Below are positions 50,110-59,045 of a stretch of DNA of 64,000 nucleotides, piece by piece. The first letter of the stretch is position 1, and each line of letters starts with the position of its first letter. The stretch comes from Liolophura sinensis (taxonomy: Eukaryota > Mollusca > Polyplacophora > Chitonida > Chitonidae), in contig NC_088295.1 of NCBI RefSeq assembly GCF_032854445.1, forward strand, positions 126,501-190,500, read 5' to 3'. The translations under genes and the position numbers were made by a program. The notes below the pieces were generated by a model that had not been told where the DNA came from, searched no databases, and worked only from the letters and a program-made list of their open reading frames with translations.

Positions 50110-53100
50110 CGACAATCTTATCAACTAAGTATGTTACTAAGACCCTACCAGAAGTTCCTGCGTGTTTTACTACCCAGTTATATCACCAACATGTTCCTAA
50201 CATGACGTCCTGAGCGGTTTACTATCCAGTTACATAACTAACATCTTCCTACTAGAACGTCCTACGTGGTTTACTGTCCAACTATACCCAGTTACCAAAC
50301 TAACATCTTCCTACTAGACCGTCCTGCATAGTTTACTATCCAGTTACATCACCAACATGTTCCTACCAGAACCTCCTGCGCGGTTTAACTATCCAGTTGC
50401 ATCACCGACATCTTCCTACTAGAACGTCCTACGTGGTTTACTGTCCAACTATACCCAGTTACCAAACTAACACGTTCCTATCAGAACGTCCTGCGTGGTT
50501 TACTGTCCAACTATACCCAGTTACTAAACTAATATGTTCCTATCAGAACGTCCTACGTGGTTTACTGTCCAACTATACCCAGTTACCAAACTAACACGTT
50601 CCTATCAGAACGTCCTGCGTGGTTTAGTATCCACCTAAATAACCAACATGTTCTTACGAAGCGGTCCTGCATAGTTTACTTTCCAGTTATATTATTAGTA
50701 TGTTCCTACCAAAACCTCAATCGTGGTAGTTACATCAACAACATGTTTCTACTAGAAAACCTTGCGTGGTTTACTATCCAGTGATAACACCAATATGTTT
50801 TTGCCAGAACGTCCTGTGTGGTTCACTATCAAGTTACCTTACCAACATGTTCATACCATAACGTCTTGCATGGTTTTCTATCCAGCTTCGTGACCAATAT
50901 ATTCCTAAAAGAACTTCCTGTGTGGTTTTTTATCCAGTTACATCACCTACATGTTCCTACCAGAGCCTCCTGCGTGAATTATTTTTCAGTTATATGACCA
51001 ACATGTTCCTATCAGAACATCCTGCGTGCCTTACCATCCAGCTATATCAGCAACATGTTCCTACCAGAAAATCCTCGGTGGTTTGCTATCCAGATATATT
51101 ACCAACATGTTACTGTCAGAGCATCCTGCGTGGTAGTTACATCGCAAACATGTTTCTACTTAAATACCTGGCGTGGTTTACTATCCAGTTACATAAAATA
51201 CATGTTTCTACCAGCACGTCCTGCGTAGTTTACTATCCATCTTCAGGACCACCATGCTCCTAAGAGCACAACCTGCGTGGTTGACTATCAAGGTATATCA
51301 CCAAGATGTTTTTACCAGAACCTCATGCGTAGTTCATTATCAAGTTAAATCACCAACATGTTCCTACCAGAACGTCCTGCCTCGTGTAATAACCAGTTAA
51401 GTCTCCAACATGTTCCCACCTGAATGTGATGCGTAATTCACCATACAGTTATTCTGCAAACACAACGTTCTGCCTGCTTTACTATCCAGTTATACCACTG
51501 ACATGATCCTACTTCAACGTCCAGCGTAGTTTGCTATCCAGATGTATCACCAACAGGTTCCTACCGGAACGTCCTGTCTGGATTACTATACAGTTCCATC
51601 ACCTACATGTTCCTACCAGAACGCCTGTGAGGCCGTTCTGCGTGGTTTACCATCCAGTAATATTATTACCTTGTTCCTAGCAGAACCCCCTGCGTGGTAT
51701 CTACATCACCAACATGTTTCTACTGGAACACCTTGCGTGGTTGACTATCCAGTGATATCACAGACAAAATTCTGGTAGAACGTCTTATTTGGTTTGCTAT
51801 CAAGTTACCTTACCAGCATGTTCTTACCGGCACGTCCTGCATTGTTTACCATCCAGCTATATGACCATCATGTTCCTGACAGAACGTTCTGTGTGGTTTA
51901 CTATCGGGTTATATCACAAACATGTTTCTGCTAGACCGTCCCGTGTGGCTTACTGTACAGTTATATCACTGACATGTTCTTAGCAGATCGCCCTGCGTGG
52001 TTTACTATCGGGTTATATCACCAACATGTTCCTAAAAGAAAGTCCTGCGTGACTTATTATACAGTGATATCACCAACATGTTCCTACCAGAACGTCTTCC
52101 GTGGTTTACTTTCTAGTTGCATGACCAACATGTTCCTACCACAACGTCCTGCAGGGTTCACTATCCAGTTATATCACTGACATGTTCGTACCAGAACGTC
52201 TTATGTGGTTTAGGATCCAGTTGTATTACCAAACAAGTTCTACCAGAAGGTCATGCGTGGTTTACTGTCCACTTACGTCACCAACATCTTCCTACCAGAA
52301 AGTCATGCGTGGTTTACTATCCAGTTATAATACCAACATGTTCCTAAGATAACGTCCTGCGTGGTTTACCCTGCAGCTATATCACCAACAGGTTCCTACT
52401 AGAAAGTCCTGCGTGACTTATTATCCAGTGATATCACCAACACGTTCCTACCAGAACGTCTTCCGTGGTTTACTTTCTAGTTGCATGACCAACATGTTCC
52501 CACCAGAACGTCCAGCAGGGTTCACTATCCAATTATATCACTGACATGTTCCTACCAGAACGTCTTCCGTGGTTTACTTTCTAGCTGCATGACCTACATG
52601 TTCCTACCACAACGTCCTGCAGGGTTCACTATCCAGTTATATCACTGACATGTTCGTACCACAACGTCCTATGTGGTTTAGCATCCAATTGTATTACCAA
52701 TCATGTTTCTACCAGAACGTCCTGTGTGGTTTACTTTCTAGCTGCATGACCAACATGTTCTTACCACAACGTCCTGCAGGGTTCACTATCCAGTTATACC
52801 ACCAACATGTTCGTACCAGAACGTCCTATGTGGTTTAGCATCCAATTTTATTACCAAACATGTTTCTACCAGAACGTCCTGCGTGGTTTATTGTCCAGTT
52901 ACATTATCAACATCTTCCTACCAGAACCTCATGTGTGGTTTATTATCTAGTTATATTTTCCAACATGCCCCTTCTAGACTGTCCTGCGTGGTTTATTATT
53001 CACTTACGTCACCAACATGTGAACGTAATGCGTGGTTTACTATCAAGATGTATCAGGAACGTTCTGCAAGGTTTACTATCTACCATTAAAAGGCACATGG

Positions 53101-54030
53101 TCATATGAGGCCGTCATGCGTGGTTTCTCATCCAGTTATATTATCAGCTTGTTCCTAGCAGAACCTCCTGCGTGCTAGTAACATGTTTCTACTGGAACAC
53201 CTTGCGTGGTTGACTATCCAGTTATATCGCAAACATAATTCTGGTAGAACGACTTTTGTGGTTTACTATAAAGTTACCTTAACAACATGTTACTACCAGA
53301 ACGTCCTCCATGGTTTACCATCCAGCTATATGACCAGCATGTTTCTAACAGAAGGTTCTGTGTGGTTTATTATCCAGTGATATTAACAACAAGTTCTTAC
53401 CAGACCGTCCTGCGTGGTTTACTAGCCAGATATATCACCAACACGTTCCTACCAGACCGTCCGTCGTGGTTTACTATTGAGCTATATTAACAACATGTTC
53501 CGACCAGACCGTCCGTCGTGGTTTGTTATCCAGTTAAACCAGCAAGATGTTCTTACCAGACTTTCCTGTGTGGTTTACTATCCAGTTATATCACCAACAT
53601 GTTCCTACCAGAAAGTCCAGCGTGGTTTATTATCCAGTGATATCACCAAGATGTTCCTACTAGAACGTCTTCCGTGGTTAACTCTCTAGTTACATGACCA
53701 ACATGTTTCTTCTATCAGAACGTCTTGCGTGGTTTACTCTCCACTTACATTACCAACATGTTTCTTCCAGAACCTTATGTGTGGTTTACTATCCAGTTAT
53801 ATTTTCCAACATGTTCCTATCAGAACGTCCTGCGTCTTTTACTATTTACTTACGTCACCAACATGTTCCTACCAGAACGTCCTGCGTGGTTTACTATCCG
53901 GCTATATGACCAACATGTTCTCACCAGAACTTGCAGAACACCAGAACCTTCCTGCATGGTTTACTATCTAGATATATTACCAGCCTGTTCCTACCAGAAC
54001 GTCCTGCATGGTTTACTCTCCAGTTATGTC
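50110..54030. repeat. 52-bp satellite H, about 3.9 kb
   Basis: The units are built on ACCAACATGTTCCTACCAGA, ACGTCCTGCGTGGTTTACTA and TCCAGTTATATC. There are about 75 copies, moderately diverged, with some larger duplicated blocks (for example the similar stretches at about 52070-52170, 52440-52540 and 52560-52660). Long frames on the plus strand encode only the repeated peptide and are not genes. Confidence 0.96.
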
Positions 54031-54309
54031 GTGGAGATAGGATATGCGTCGACAAATATATGTATATATACCACCCCTTTTTTCTCTGAAGTCCGACGCG
54101 CTGTACATGACGGCTCTACACAACCGTGGCAGATTTTCAGAATTTTGGAAACGGACTCGAGTTCTTTGGCTTATCAGTAAATTTAGCACAGTTTCATGTT
54201 AGATACAAAATTATGCAGGAATATTTCACGGCGTTGTGTGATGTGTTGACCCCTGTGTGCTATACACTTGAAACCCTTTAAAATGTTTATGTAATGAGTA
54301 TATCAAATT

Positions 54310-54624
54310 TACCCATTCTAGCAAGATACTGATAACGATCACAATTCCATGTCCAATATTAGCAAGTAACTGATAACGGCAAGGTTTAGTAAGTAAGTGA
54401 TAATAATGATGACGATCACTTGTAACTGATTTAAGATCACAATTTTATGTAACTTTATTGTAGGTAACTAAAGGCGATCAAAACATCAGGCCCCAGCCTA
54501 CCAAACGCCTGAAAACAATCACACCTTCATGTTCCAGTCTAGAAAGTAACTGGTAACAATCACATCTTCATGATCCAGTCTAGCAAGTACCTGATGACAA
54601 TCGCAACTTCGTGTTCCAGCCTAG
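54310..54624. repeat. 41-bp minisatellite I, left part
   Basis: The units are built on AACTGGTAACAATCACATCT, TCATGATCCAGTCTAGCAAG and T. The array resumes at 63083 in the same phase, so the Polinton-like element at 54630-63077 was inserted into it. Confidence 0.93.
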
Positions 54625-54629
54625 AAAGT
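54625..54629. repeat. Target-site duplication, left copy (AAAGT)
   Basis: AAAGT precedes the left terminal inverted repeat, and the same five bases follow the right one at 63078-63082. Polintons usually make 6-bp duplications; AAAGTA would fit if the left end lost one A. Confidence 0.8.
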
Positions 54630-54729
54630 AGTAGTATACACACTATAGGTTCTGGCGCACCCTCCCCTGGGCGCCCTCCCCAGAACAAATGGAGGCTCCC
54701 AGCTATCTTTTCCCCCATAACACCCCCCT
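54630..54729 (+). repeat. Left terminal inverted repeat
   Basis: It begins AGTAGTATACACACTATAGG and includes GGTTCTGGCGCACCCTC and CCCAGAACAAATGGAGGCTC. The reverse complement of 62978-63077 matches it over 100 bp with about five substitutions and no gaps. AG at the outer end agrees with Polinton termini. Confidence 0.96.
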
Positions 54730-55510
54730 TGGGCGCCCCCCAAGTCAAGGCGTACACGTTTATTTACAAGTCTAGCCTACATACACACATTGGTACGAGG
54801 CGACCTAGTTGGCATTTAACAGATAAGCCGTATAGCCTATATGTAAACCGGATGTGTTGCACAACAGGGTGATTCAGTTCATTTTCCCCCCAGGATAAGG
54901 CTTAAACTAAGGGTTTTCATGAAAAATAAATGTGGCAGTCTTTTTCAGCGTGTATTATTTAATAAGATCCAATATTTGTTGGGAGGATTGGAGATATTGT
55001 GTTTATGCGGAAAAGTCCTTCCAATTTAGCCCATGTTTCGTGGGTCTGGGATATAGCTCAGTCGGCTGACAGAGGTGTGAATGGCGCTGTATGTAAGTGG
55101 TGCATTCATATACTGCGTATATAAGGGGATGTTTGCTAGCTCAAATCCGGATTTGGTCTCCTGTATATGTAGTATGAATACATTACCTGCATATAACGTC
55201 GGGCTCTATGTTTCGGAGGCAGAGAGACCTTACCAAGGGGTGTTGTAGATGGCCCATTGGTGGTGGGATGTGTCAGCACCAATTAACCCCCCTAACGGCG
55301 GGTCGCTAGCGCAAAAAATCTGGAGCCCACCGTTAGGGTGGTGATTAATTGGTAACAAGTTGAGCTATAAACCAGGCCTTTTGCTTTTTTGGACCAAGGG
55401 TTCGAGCCCCACACTGGGCAGATTTTTTTTTACCCCCGGGGCTCTCGAGACATAGCAGGGGGTTTGCTCGCGTTCCAAACAAGCCCCTCCCCCCCCCTGG
55501 GCACCTCCCC
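54730..55510. other. Left non-coding region of the element with hairpin and pol III-like boxes
   Basis: No coding frame. It contains an imperfect inverted repeat (ACCAATTAACCCCCCTAACG at 55278 paired with the complement of CGTTAGGGTGGTGATTAATT ending near 55350). It also has tRNA-like words: TAGCTCAGTCGG (55054-55065), GCTCAAATCC (about 55139-55148), and GGTTCGAGCCC (about 55394-55405) followed by a T9 run. Near 55484-55515 a piece of the TIR (CCCCTGGGCACCTCCCCAGA) recurs. A tRNA-derived SINE lodged in the element would explain the boxes, but its ends are not defined. Confidence 0.5.
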
Positions 55511-55516
55511 AGAACA

Positions 55517-56227
55517 TCATTCGGAAAGGGCGTTTTTCAGTTCTTGCCGGGCTAGTTTTCGGCCGTGATCTATAAGCTGTTTTTTCGTGCTTTCATCGAT
55601 CTCTACAGCGATGAATGTCGTACGAGACTTGGCGCGTATCTCCTGCTTCAGATCAGAGTAGTTCTTGAGCTCCTGAACGATTTGTCTGAACTCTACGTCT
55701 GAAATAACACCATCAGATGATGCCGTAGACACCTGCGTACGGATGCTGTTAATTTTGGCCTCAGCCAGCAGCCGTATATAGTTATGTTTCTTGGCCTTTG
55801 CGTGAAGTCGGCTGACGAATTTTCCGGCGACATTTAAGACATTACAAGCTAGGGCCGCCGCTTCCATGGCCAAGACAGCAGAGGCTGCGATTATTGTTGT
55901 GAGTAGTCCCACGCCTGCAACCCCTAGTCCCAAACCGGCCGTGAGCATAGCCGAATCAAGGGCTTCGGTGGCTAAGACACCGCGCCCGTACTTTTTGTAC
56001 AAGGCCCGACGGAGATCTCGCTCAGATTCAAGCTGATTCTGTATTTCGCTGATATACTGCAGACGATGGGCAGCGCGGTCGGGGTCCTCGTGATTACTAA
56101 CACGAAAGCGGCGAAGTCTTATACCGGACTCTAAATAGATTTCATCGAGATTGAAAATGCCCCCTGTGGACTCGTATATCCTCGAGAGAGCTCTGGATGA
56201 CTGGGTTGCCCTGGGCCGGTAATTTGA
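55517..56227 (-). CDS. Element protein with Gly/Ala-rich hydrophobic segment
   Basis: An open frame of 237 codons on the minus strand with no in-frame ATG near its 5' end; the segment around 56100-56207 (RALSRIYESTGGIFNLDEIY) already looks coding, so the true start is probably upstream in another frame. The N-terminal third is charged and helical (YISEIQNQLESERDLRRA). The middle is a long small-residue hydrophobic stretch (AGLGLGVAGVGLLTTIIAAS) suitable for membrane insertion. The C-terminal third is lysine/glutamate-rich and helical. It overlaps the end of the next minus-strand gene by about 86 bp. The function is unknown; a membrane-active or minor virion protein is a guess from composition. 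Confidence 0.6.
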   Translation of the reverse strand, partial: SNYRPRATQSSRALSRIYESTGGIFNLDEIYLESGIRLRRFRVSNHEDPDRAAHRLQYISEIQNQLESERDLRRALYKKYGRGVLATEALDSAMLTAGLGLGVAGVGLLTTIIAASAVLAMEAAALACNVLNVAGKFVSRLHAKAKKHNYIRLLAEAKINSIRTQVSTASSDGVISDVEFRQIVQELKNYSDLKQEIRAKSRTTFIAVEIDESTKKQLIDHGRKLARQELKNALSE

Positions 56228-56893
56228 TCATAAGTCTGAGCTCCTTTCCATCATCCTCTGCAGGCCACTTTAGTTTCAGCCCGGTAATTATGGAGGAACG
56301 GCGCTGAGAGGCCGTGCCAAGTATGATGTTTAAGATAAGTATAGATCCAGGGTTTATTCGTAGTTTGGCCTCCAACTCGGTTAGCGCCTTAAGACGCACG
56401 GTCTCTACACCCGGCGGCGCAGTTAGTATGAAGTAACCTCCTCCTTCCAAAGCCACAAGACAGGCGCGGGTTGGTACGTACGACACGAAAGAGTTTCCGG
56501 AGTTGAAAACATTTTTAACATCGGCCCCGGTGGTCTGGACCAACATCGGGGTCACCTTCACATATATCAACCAATCGGGCTCACGAGCTCTGGTAAGAAC
56601 AAAGCGGTCTTCAAAGCGAATTAATGAGAGTTTTTGTTCTTCATTCACCTCAGACGGCGACCTGCGCTCTTGCTCTGCAGTGGATGAGACATTTTCAAGA
56701 GAAGCAAACGTGGCAGGTTCTGCTTGCCCCCCCCCCCCCCCCCCGTAATCTTTTTGCGGTTGTACTGGCCACTTTGAAACTGGAGGGCGTACATTTTACC
56801 TTCCTGACCTGAAAGTTCGAACTCCGACACATCTGCCAAGTCGCTTAAAGACAGGCACGCAGACCTGGGACCGGCTGCGTCCACCATACTCAT
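56142..56893 (-). pseudogene. Element protein, probably beta-rich, frame broken at a C18 tract
   Basis: Starts ATG at 56893 (MSMVDAAGPRSACLSLSDL) and overlaps the stop of the preceding minus-strand frame by four bases (ATGA), as in compact viral genomes. After about 50 residues the frame runs into 18 consecutive C on the plus strand (56727-56744). Beyond the tract the coding-like frame is a different one, continuing through QKLSLIRFEDRFVLTRAREP, VKVTPMLVQTTGADVKN and GVETVRLKALTELEAKLRIN to a stop at 56142. Alternating hydrophobic/polar spacing suggests a beta-rich fold, and position and size would suit a structural protein, but I do not recognise the family. The homopolymer could also be a sequencing slip. 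Confidence 0.55.
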
Positions 56894-57020
56894 TGTATTT
56901 CTAGGGTAGCACTGAGGTACCCTACATTCATATACTTGCCGTCTTTATCTAAAAGCGCCACGGTCAAGTGCGTTATATAGTCGGAGCGCAAGGCTTTGTA
57001 CTGTGGGTTGTATGATCGCG
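56890..57020 (-). pseudogene. C-terminal fragment of a minus-strand element gene
   Basis: A coding-like frame with YKALRSDYITHLTVALLDKD and YLSATLEIQ just before its stop (TGA, 56892-56890), which overlaps the next gene's ATG. Extended upstream on the same strand beyond about 57020 it becomes arginine-rich, low-quality sequence, while the opposite strand there reads as a convincing protein. So only the C-terminal 40 or so residues survive in place. It may be the end of a capsid-type beta-barrel protein, but this is inference. Confidence 0.45.
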
Positions 57021-57034
57021 TCCTCCGTCTCTGA

Positions 57035-57523
57035 AAGTTTGTGAAGGACAAGTCTGATACTCTCTGGAACATAAACCTGAACACGCCCGCGAGAGCAATG
57101 AAGGGCATCCTCATGCTGTTCGAGGCTAAAGGAACCCCGTGGAGGAGGAGGTCGGAATCCTTCTACAACCCGAGGATCACCAAAGTAGAAGTCACAATAG
57201 CTAAGGCTGCTTTGCTTGGCGCAGCTGATTCTACTGAGAAACACCCGAAGGAACCGGATTCTACGAAGGAGTGTGGAGCCACAGATTTTGCGACGGGATT
57301 TGATTCTACGAAGGAACGGGCACACCAAATCACCCTCTGGAGGGCGCCCCTGGCGTTATTAGACGTTGGCAGCCTTGCAGTGCTAGTGTTGCTACGCGGG
57401 TGGCGCAGCCGCGATACAGCACAACAAGATATTAAGCCTGTTCCTTTGCAAGAACAGAAACTCCATTTAAATACACTTCGCGACCCTTTCTATATAGAGC
57501 GACATGTCTACTCCAACCAGTGA
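57035..57523 (+). pseudogene. Plus-strand element gene fragment, possible capsid-type protein
   Basis: The frame begins without an ATG at about 57035 and reads TLWNINLNTPARAMKGILML and FYNPRITKVEVTI in its first 55 codons, which look like conserved coding sequence. The remainder to the stop at 57523 is lower quality, with an imperfect internal repeat (PDSTKECG and FDSTKER), and may not belong to the same protein. It starts where the minus-strand fragment 56890-57020 stops, so two incomplete genes meet head-on. A beta-barrel structural role is inferred only from composition and position. Confidence 0.45.
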
Positions 57524-57560
57524 CTGAAAAGCGCTAGTCAACGCGGCCTACCACGCCGCT

Positions 57561-57743
57561 ATGGTCTCTCTCCTGGCTACTGGGTACGCTCGTCTCGGCC
57601 AGATGTTCCTGAAAGGAGCCCTCCCGAAGCTGGACTTAACACCCCGTGACGTCGGCATGGTCATTGCCAATGTAGGCCTGGCCATGTTTTCGAAGGAGTT
57701 GCTAATTAAACAGGGGCTCCTTCCTCCCAATATAATCCAGTAG
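57561..57743 (+). CDS. Small element protein, 60 residues
   Basis: An intact ATG-started frame with KLDLTPRDVGMVIANVGLAM, KELLIKQG and PPNIIQ before the stop. One hydrophobic helix spans roughly residues 30-43. It is followed after only two bases by the next ATG at 57746, indicating a polycistronic or tightly packed arrangement on the plus strand. I do not know its function. The size and single hydrophobic helix suggest a small membrane-associated or virion accessory protein of the element. It is one of the few frames in this copy without an obvious break. Confidence 0.65.
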   Translation: MVSLLATGYARLGQMFLKGALPKLDLTPRDVGMVIANVGLAMFSKELLIKQGLLPPNIIQ

Positions 57744-57745
57744 TA

Positions 57746-58243
57746 ATGGCCTCCATCGCAATGATGATGGGCGGTACCCTCGTAAACGCTCTGGCCTTCA
57801 GCGGGAGCAACTATATGTTTTCGATGCTAAGGAGTTCCGGTGTCGACAAAGAGCGGAGGCGCCATGACCGCTGTAGAGCATCTCCAAGCCGCCCAGGAAA
57901 ATGGGCCCGACAGCGTACTGAGCGCTTGGACTGGATCAATGATGAACTCCGCCGCCAGGGCCACGCTGTCCAAACGTTCCGGGATGTCGACGCTGCAATC
58001 CGCGAGTATTCTAGGGTCACGGGACAAACTCTTACACGCGATGCACGCAACGCGCTGCTGGGCTCAGAGCCACAGCTCTCCGATTTCTATGTGCCTAGTG
58101 AAGACCAAAAACACCGCGAGATAACCTTCGTCATCCAGGGAATGTGTGTGGTTGGGGGTGTGAGATACGGAATCGCAAAACTCACCGCGAACGCCGGGAT
58201 GATTAACATCTTTTTCGTCGCAAGTCTGTTAGAGGGCTGCTAG
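57746..58243 (+). pseudogene. Element membrane-associated protein, internally frameshifted
   Basis: The frame opens with a hydrophobic N-terminus (SIAMMMGGTLVNALAFSGSN), continues VDKERRRHD, then has about 13 codons of atypical sequence (CRASPSRPGK), and returns to convincing helical sequence (RTERLDWINDELRRQGHAV, FRDVDAAIREYSRVTG, LSDFYVPSEDQKHREI), ending with a hydrophobic segment. In the atypical stretch (about 57865-57905) a different plus-strand frame carries the coding-like word VEHLQAAQEN, so two small compensating indels bracket it. Two hydrophobic ends around a charged helical middle suggest a membrane protein facing the cytosol. The C-terminus may be extended by a third shift before the next gene. 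The function is not known. Confidence 0.55.
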
Positions 58244-58257
58244 AATACCTTGATGAC

Positions 58258-59040
58258 ATGGCTAGTAAGGTGTCTGCTCGCCTGGCAAATATCTACTACA
58301 GCCCTCGTGGGTACTGGAAGGGTCGCGCGGCTATCCAGAAACTTGCCACTGCCGCTAGAGTCTCCGAAGATGTGGTCCGGGCCTGGCTGGAAAAGTAGGC
58401 TATCTGGCAGATGTAACTTGCCTGCGCCGTGGAAAATCCCAAGGCTGAAGTTCGATGTGGCCGTGCCTAACGAAGTCCACCAGGCTGACCTGCTATTTCT
58501 TCCCCATGATAAGGTCGGCAAGCGCACCTATAAATACGATCTTACCGTCGTCGGACGTCGCTTCGCGCTATAAGAGGCAGAGCCGTTGCCCACAAAAGAA
58601 TCTAAAGGGGTTGCTGACGCTCTCACTCGCATCTACAAGCGGGGACCCCTGATGTTGTGGGTTGTGGCCGCTCTGAATAACGAGACAACGAGACTGATGG
58701 GTAAAAAGGCAAAAGACGCCATCAAGGCAAAAGGGGTGCCCCACAAGCCTTCCTTGACGGTTCCAGGTCGTCCCGTTGGACTTAATGAGCGGAAGATCCC
58801 CGAGGGTGTTGGTGTTCGTTATCTCTATCAGCCTGGGGAGCTGGAGGGCGGTCGCCGTCGTGCGACTGATCCTGTGTGGTCTCTAGAGATATATCGGCTG
58901 GGGCGCTCTGTCACTAAGCCTAATGAGCCCGTGCTGTACTATCTAGACGATACGTCGGATGGCCCGCGATTCCACCGGATGGGGTTCTACGACGCTAGTA
59001 GTTCCTCGAAGAGGATGTCCATTCCAGCCCATCCTGCGGG
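58258..59040 (+). pseudogene. Polinton-type integrase with deleted catalytic core
   Basis: Retroviral-type (rve) integrase that would insert the element's ends into the target. The ATG at 58258 may not be the true start; in-frame coding-like sequence extends to about 58213. The N-terminal part (YYSPRGYWKGRAAIQKL, ARVSEDVVRAWLEK) is followed by in-frame stops at 58396 (TAG) and 58414 (TAA). After a frame change the core begins (KFDVAVPNEVHQADLLFLPH, holding the probable first catalytic Asp), and breaks again near 58557. In the third frame, TRIYKRGPL runs directly into VVAALNNETT, so the part of the core with the second Asp and the Glu is missing. The C-terminal region is well preserved (RYLYQPGELEGG, DPVWSLEIYRLGRSVTKPNE, VLYYLDD) and resembles a chromodomain-like tail. 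It converges on the polymerase gene with almost no spacer. Confidence 0.82.
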
Positions 59041-59045
59041 CGCCG

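Noticed and set aside
50397-54180. Repeated-peptide frames in satellite H
   Set aside because: Translations of the 52-bp satellite; overlapping frames encode related peptides and none has a domain.
55040-55430. A tRNA gene in the element's left arm
   Set aside because: The A- and B-box-like words are not spaced as in a tRNA and no cloverleaf can be folded; treated as a possible SINE.
57200-57523. Second half of the plus-strand frame as part of a capsid-type protein
   Set aside because: Composition changes, an imperfect internal repeat appears, and no coding-like conservation is visible; only the first 55 codons are trusted.
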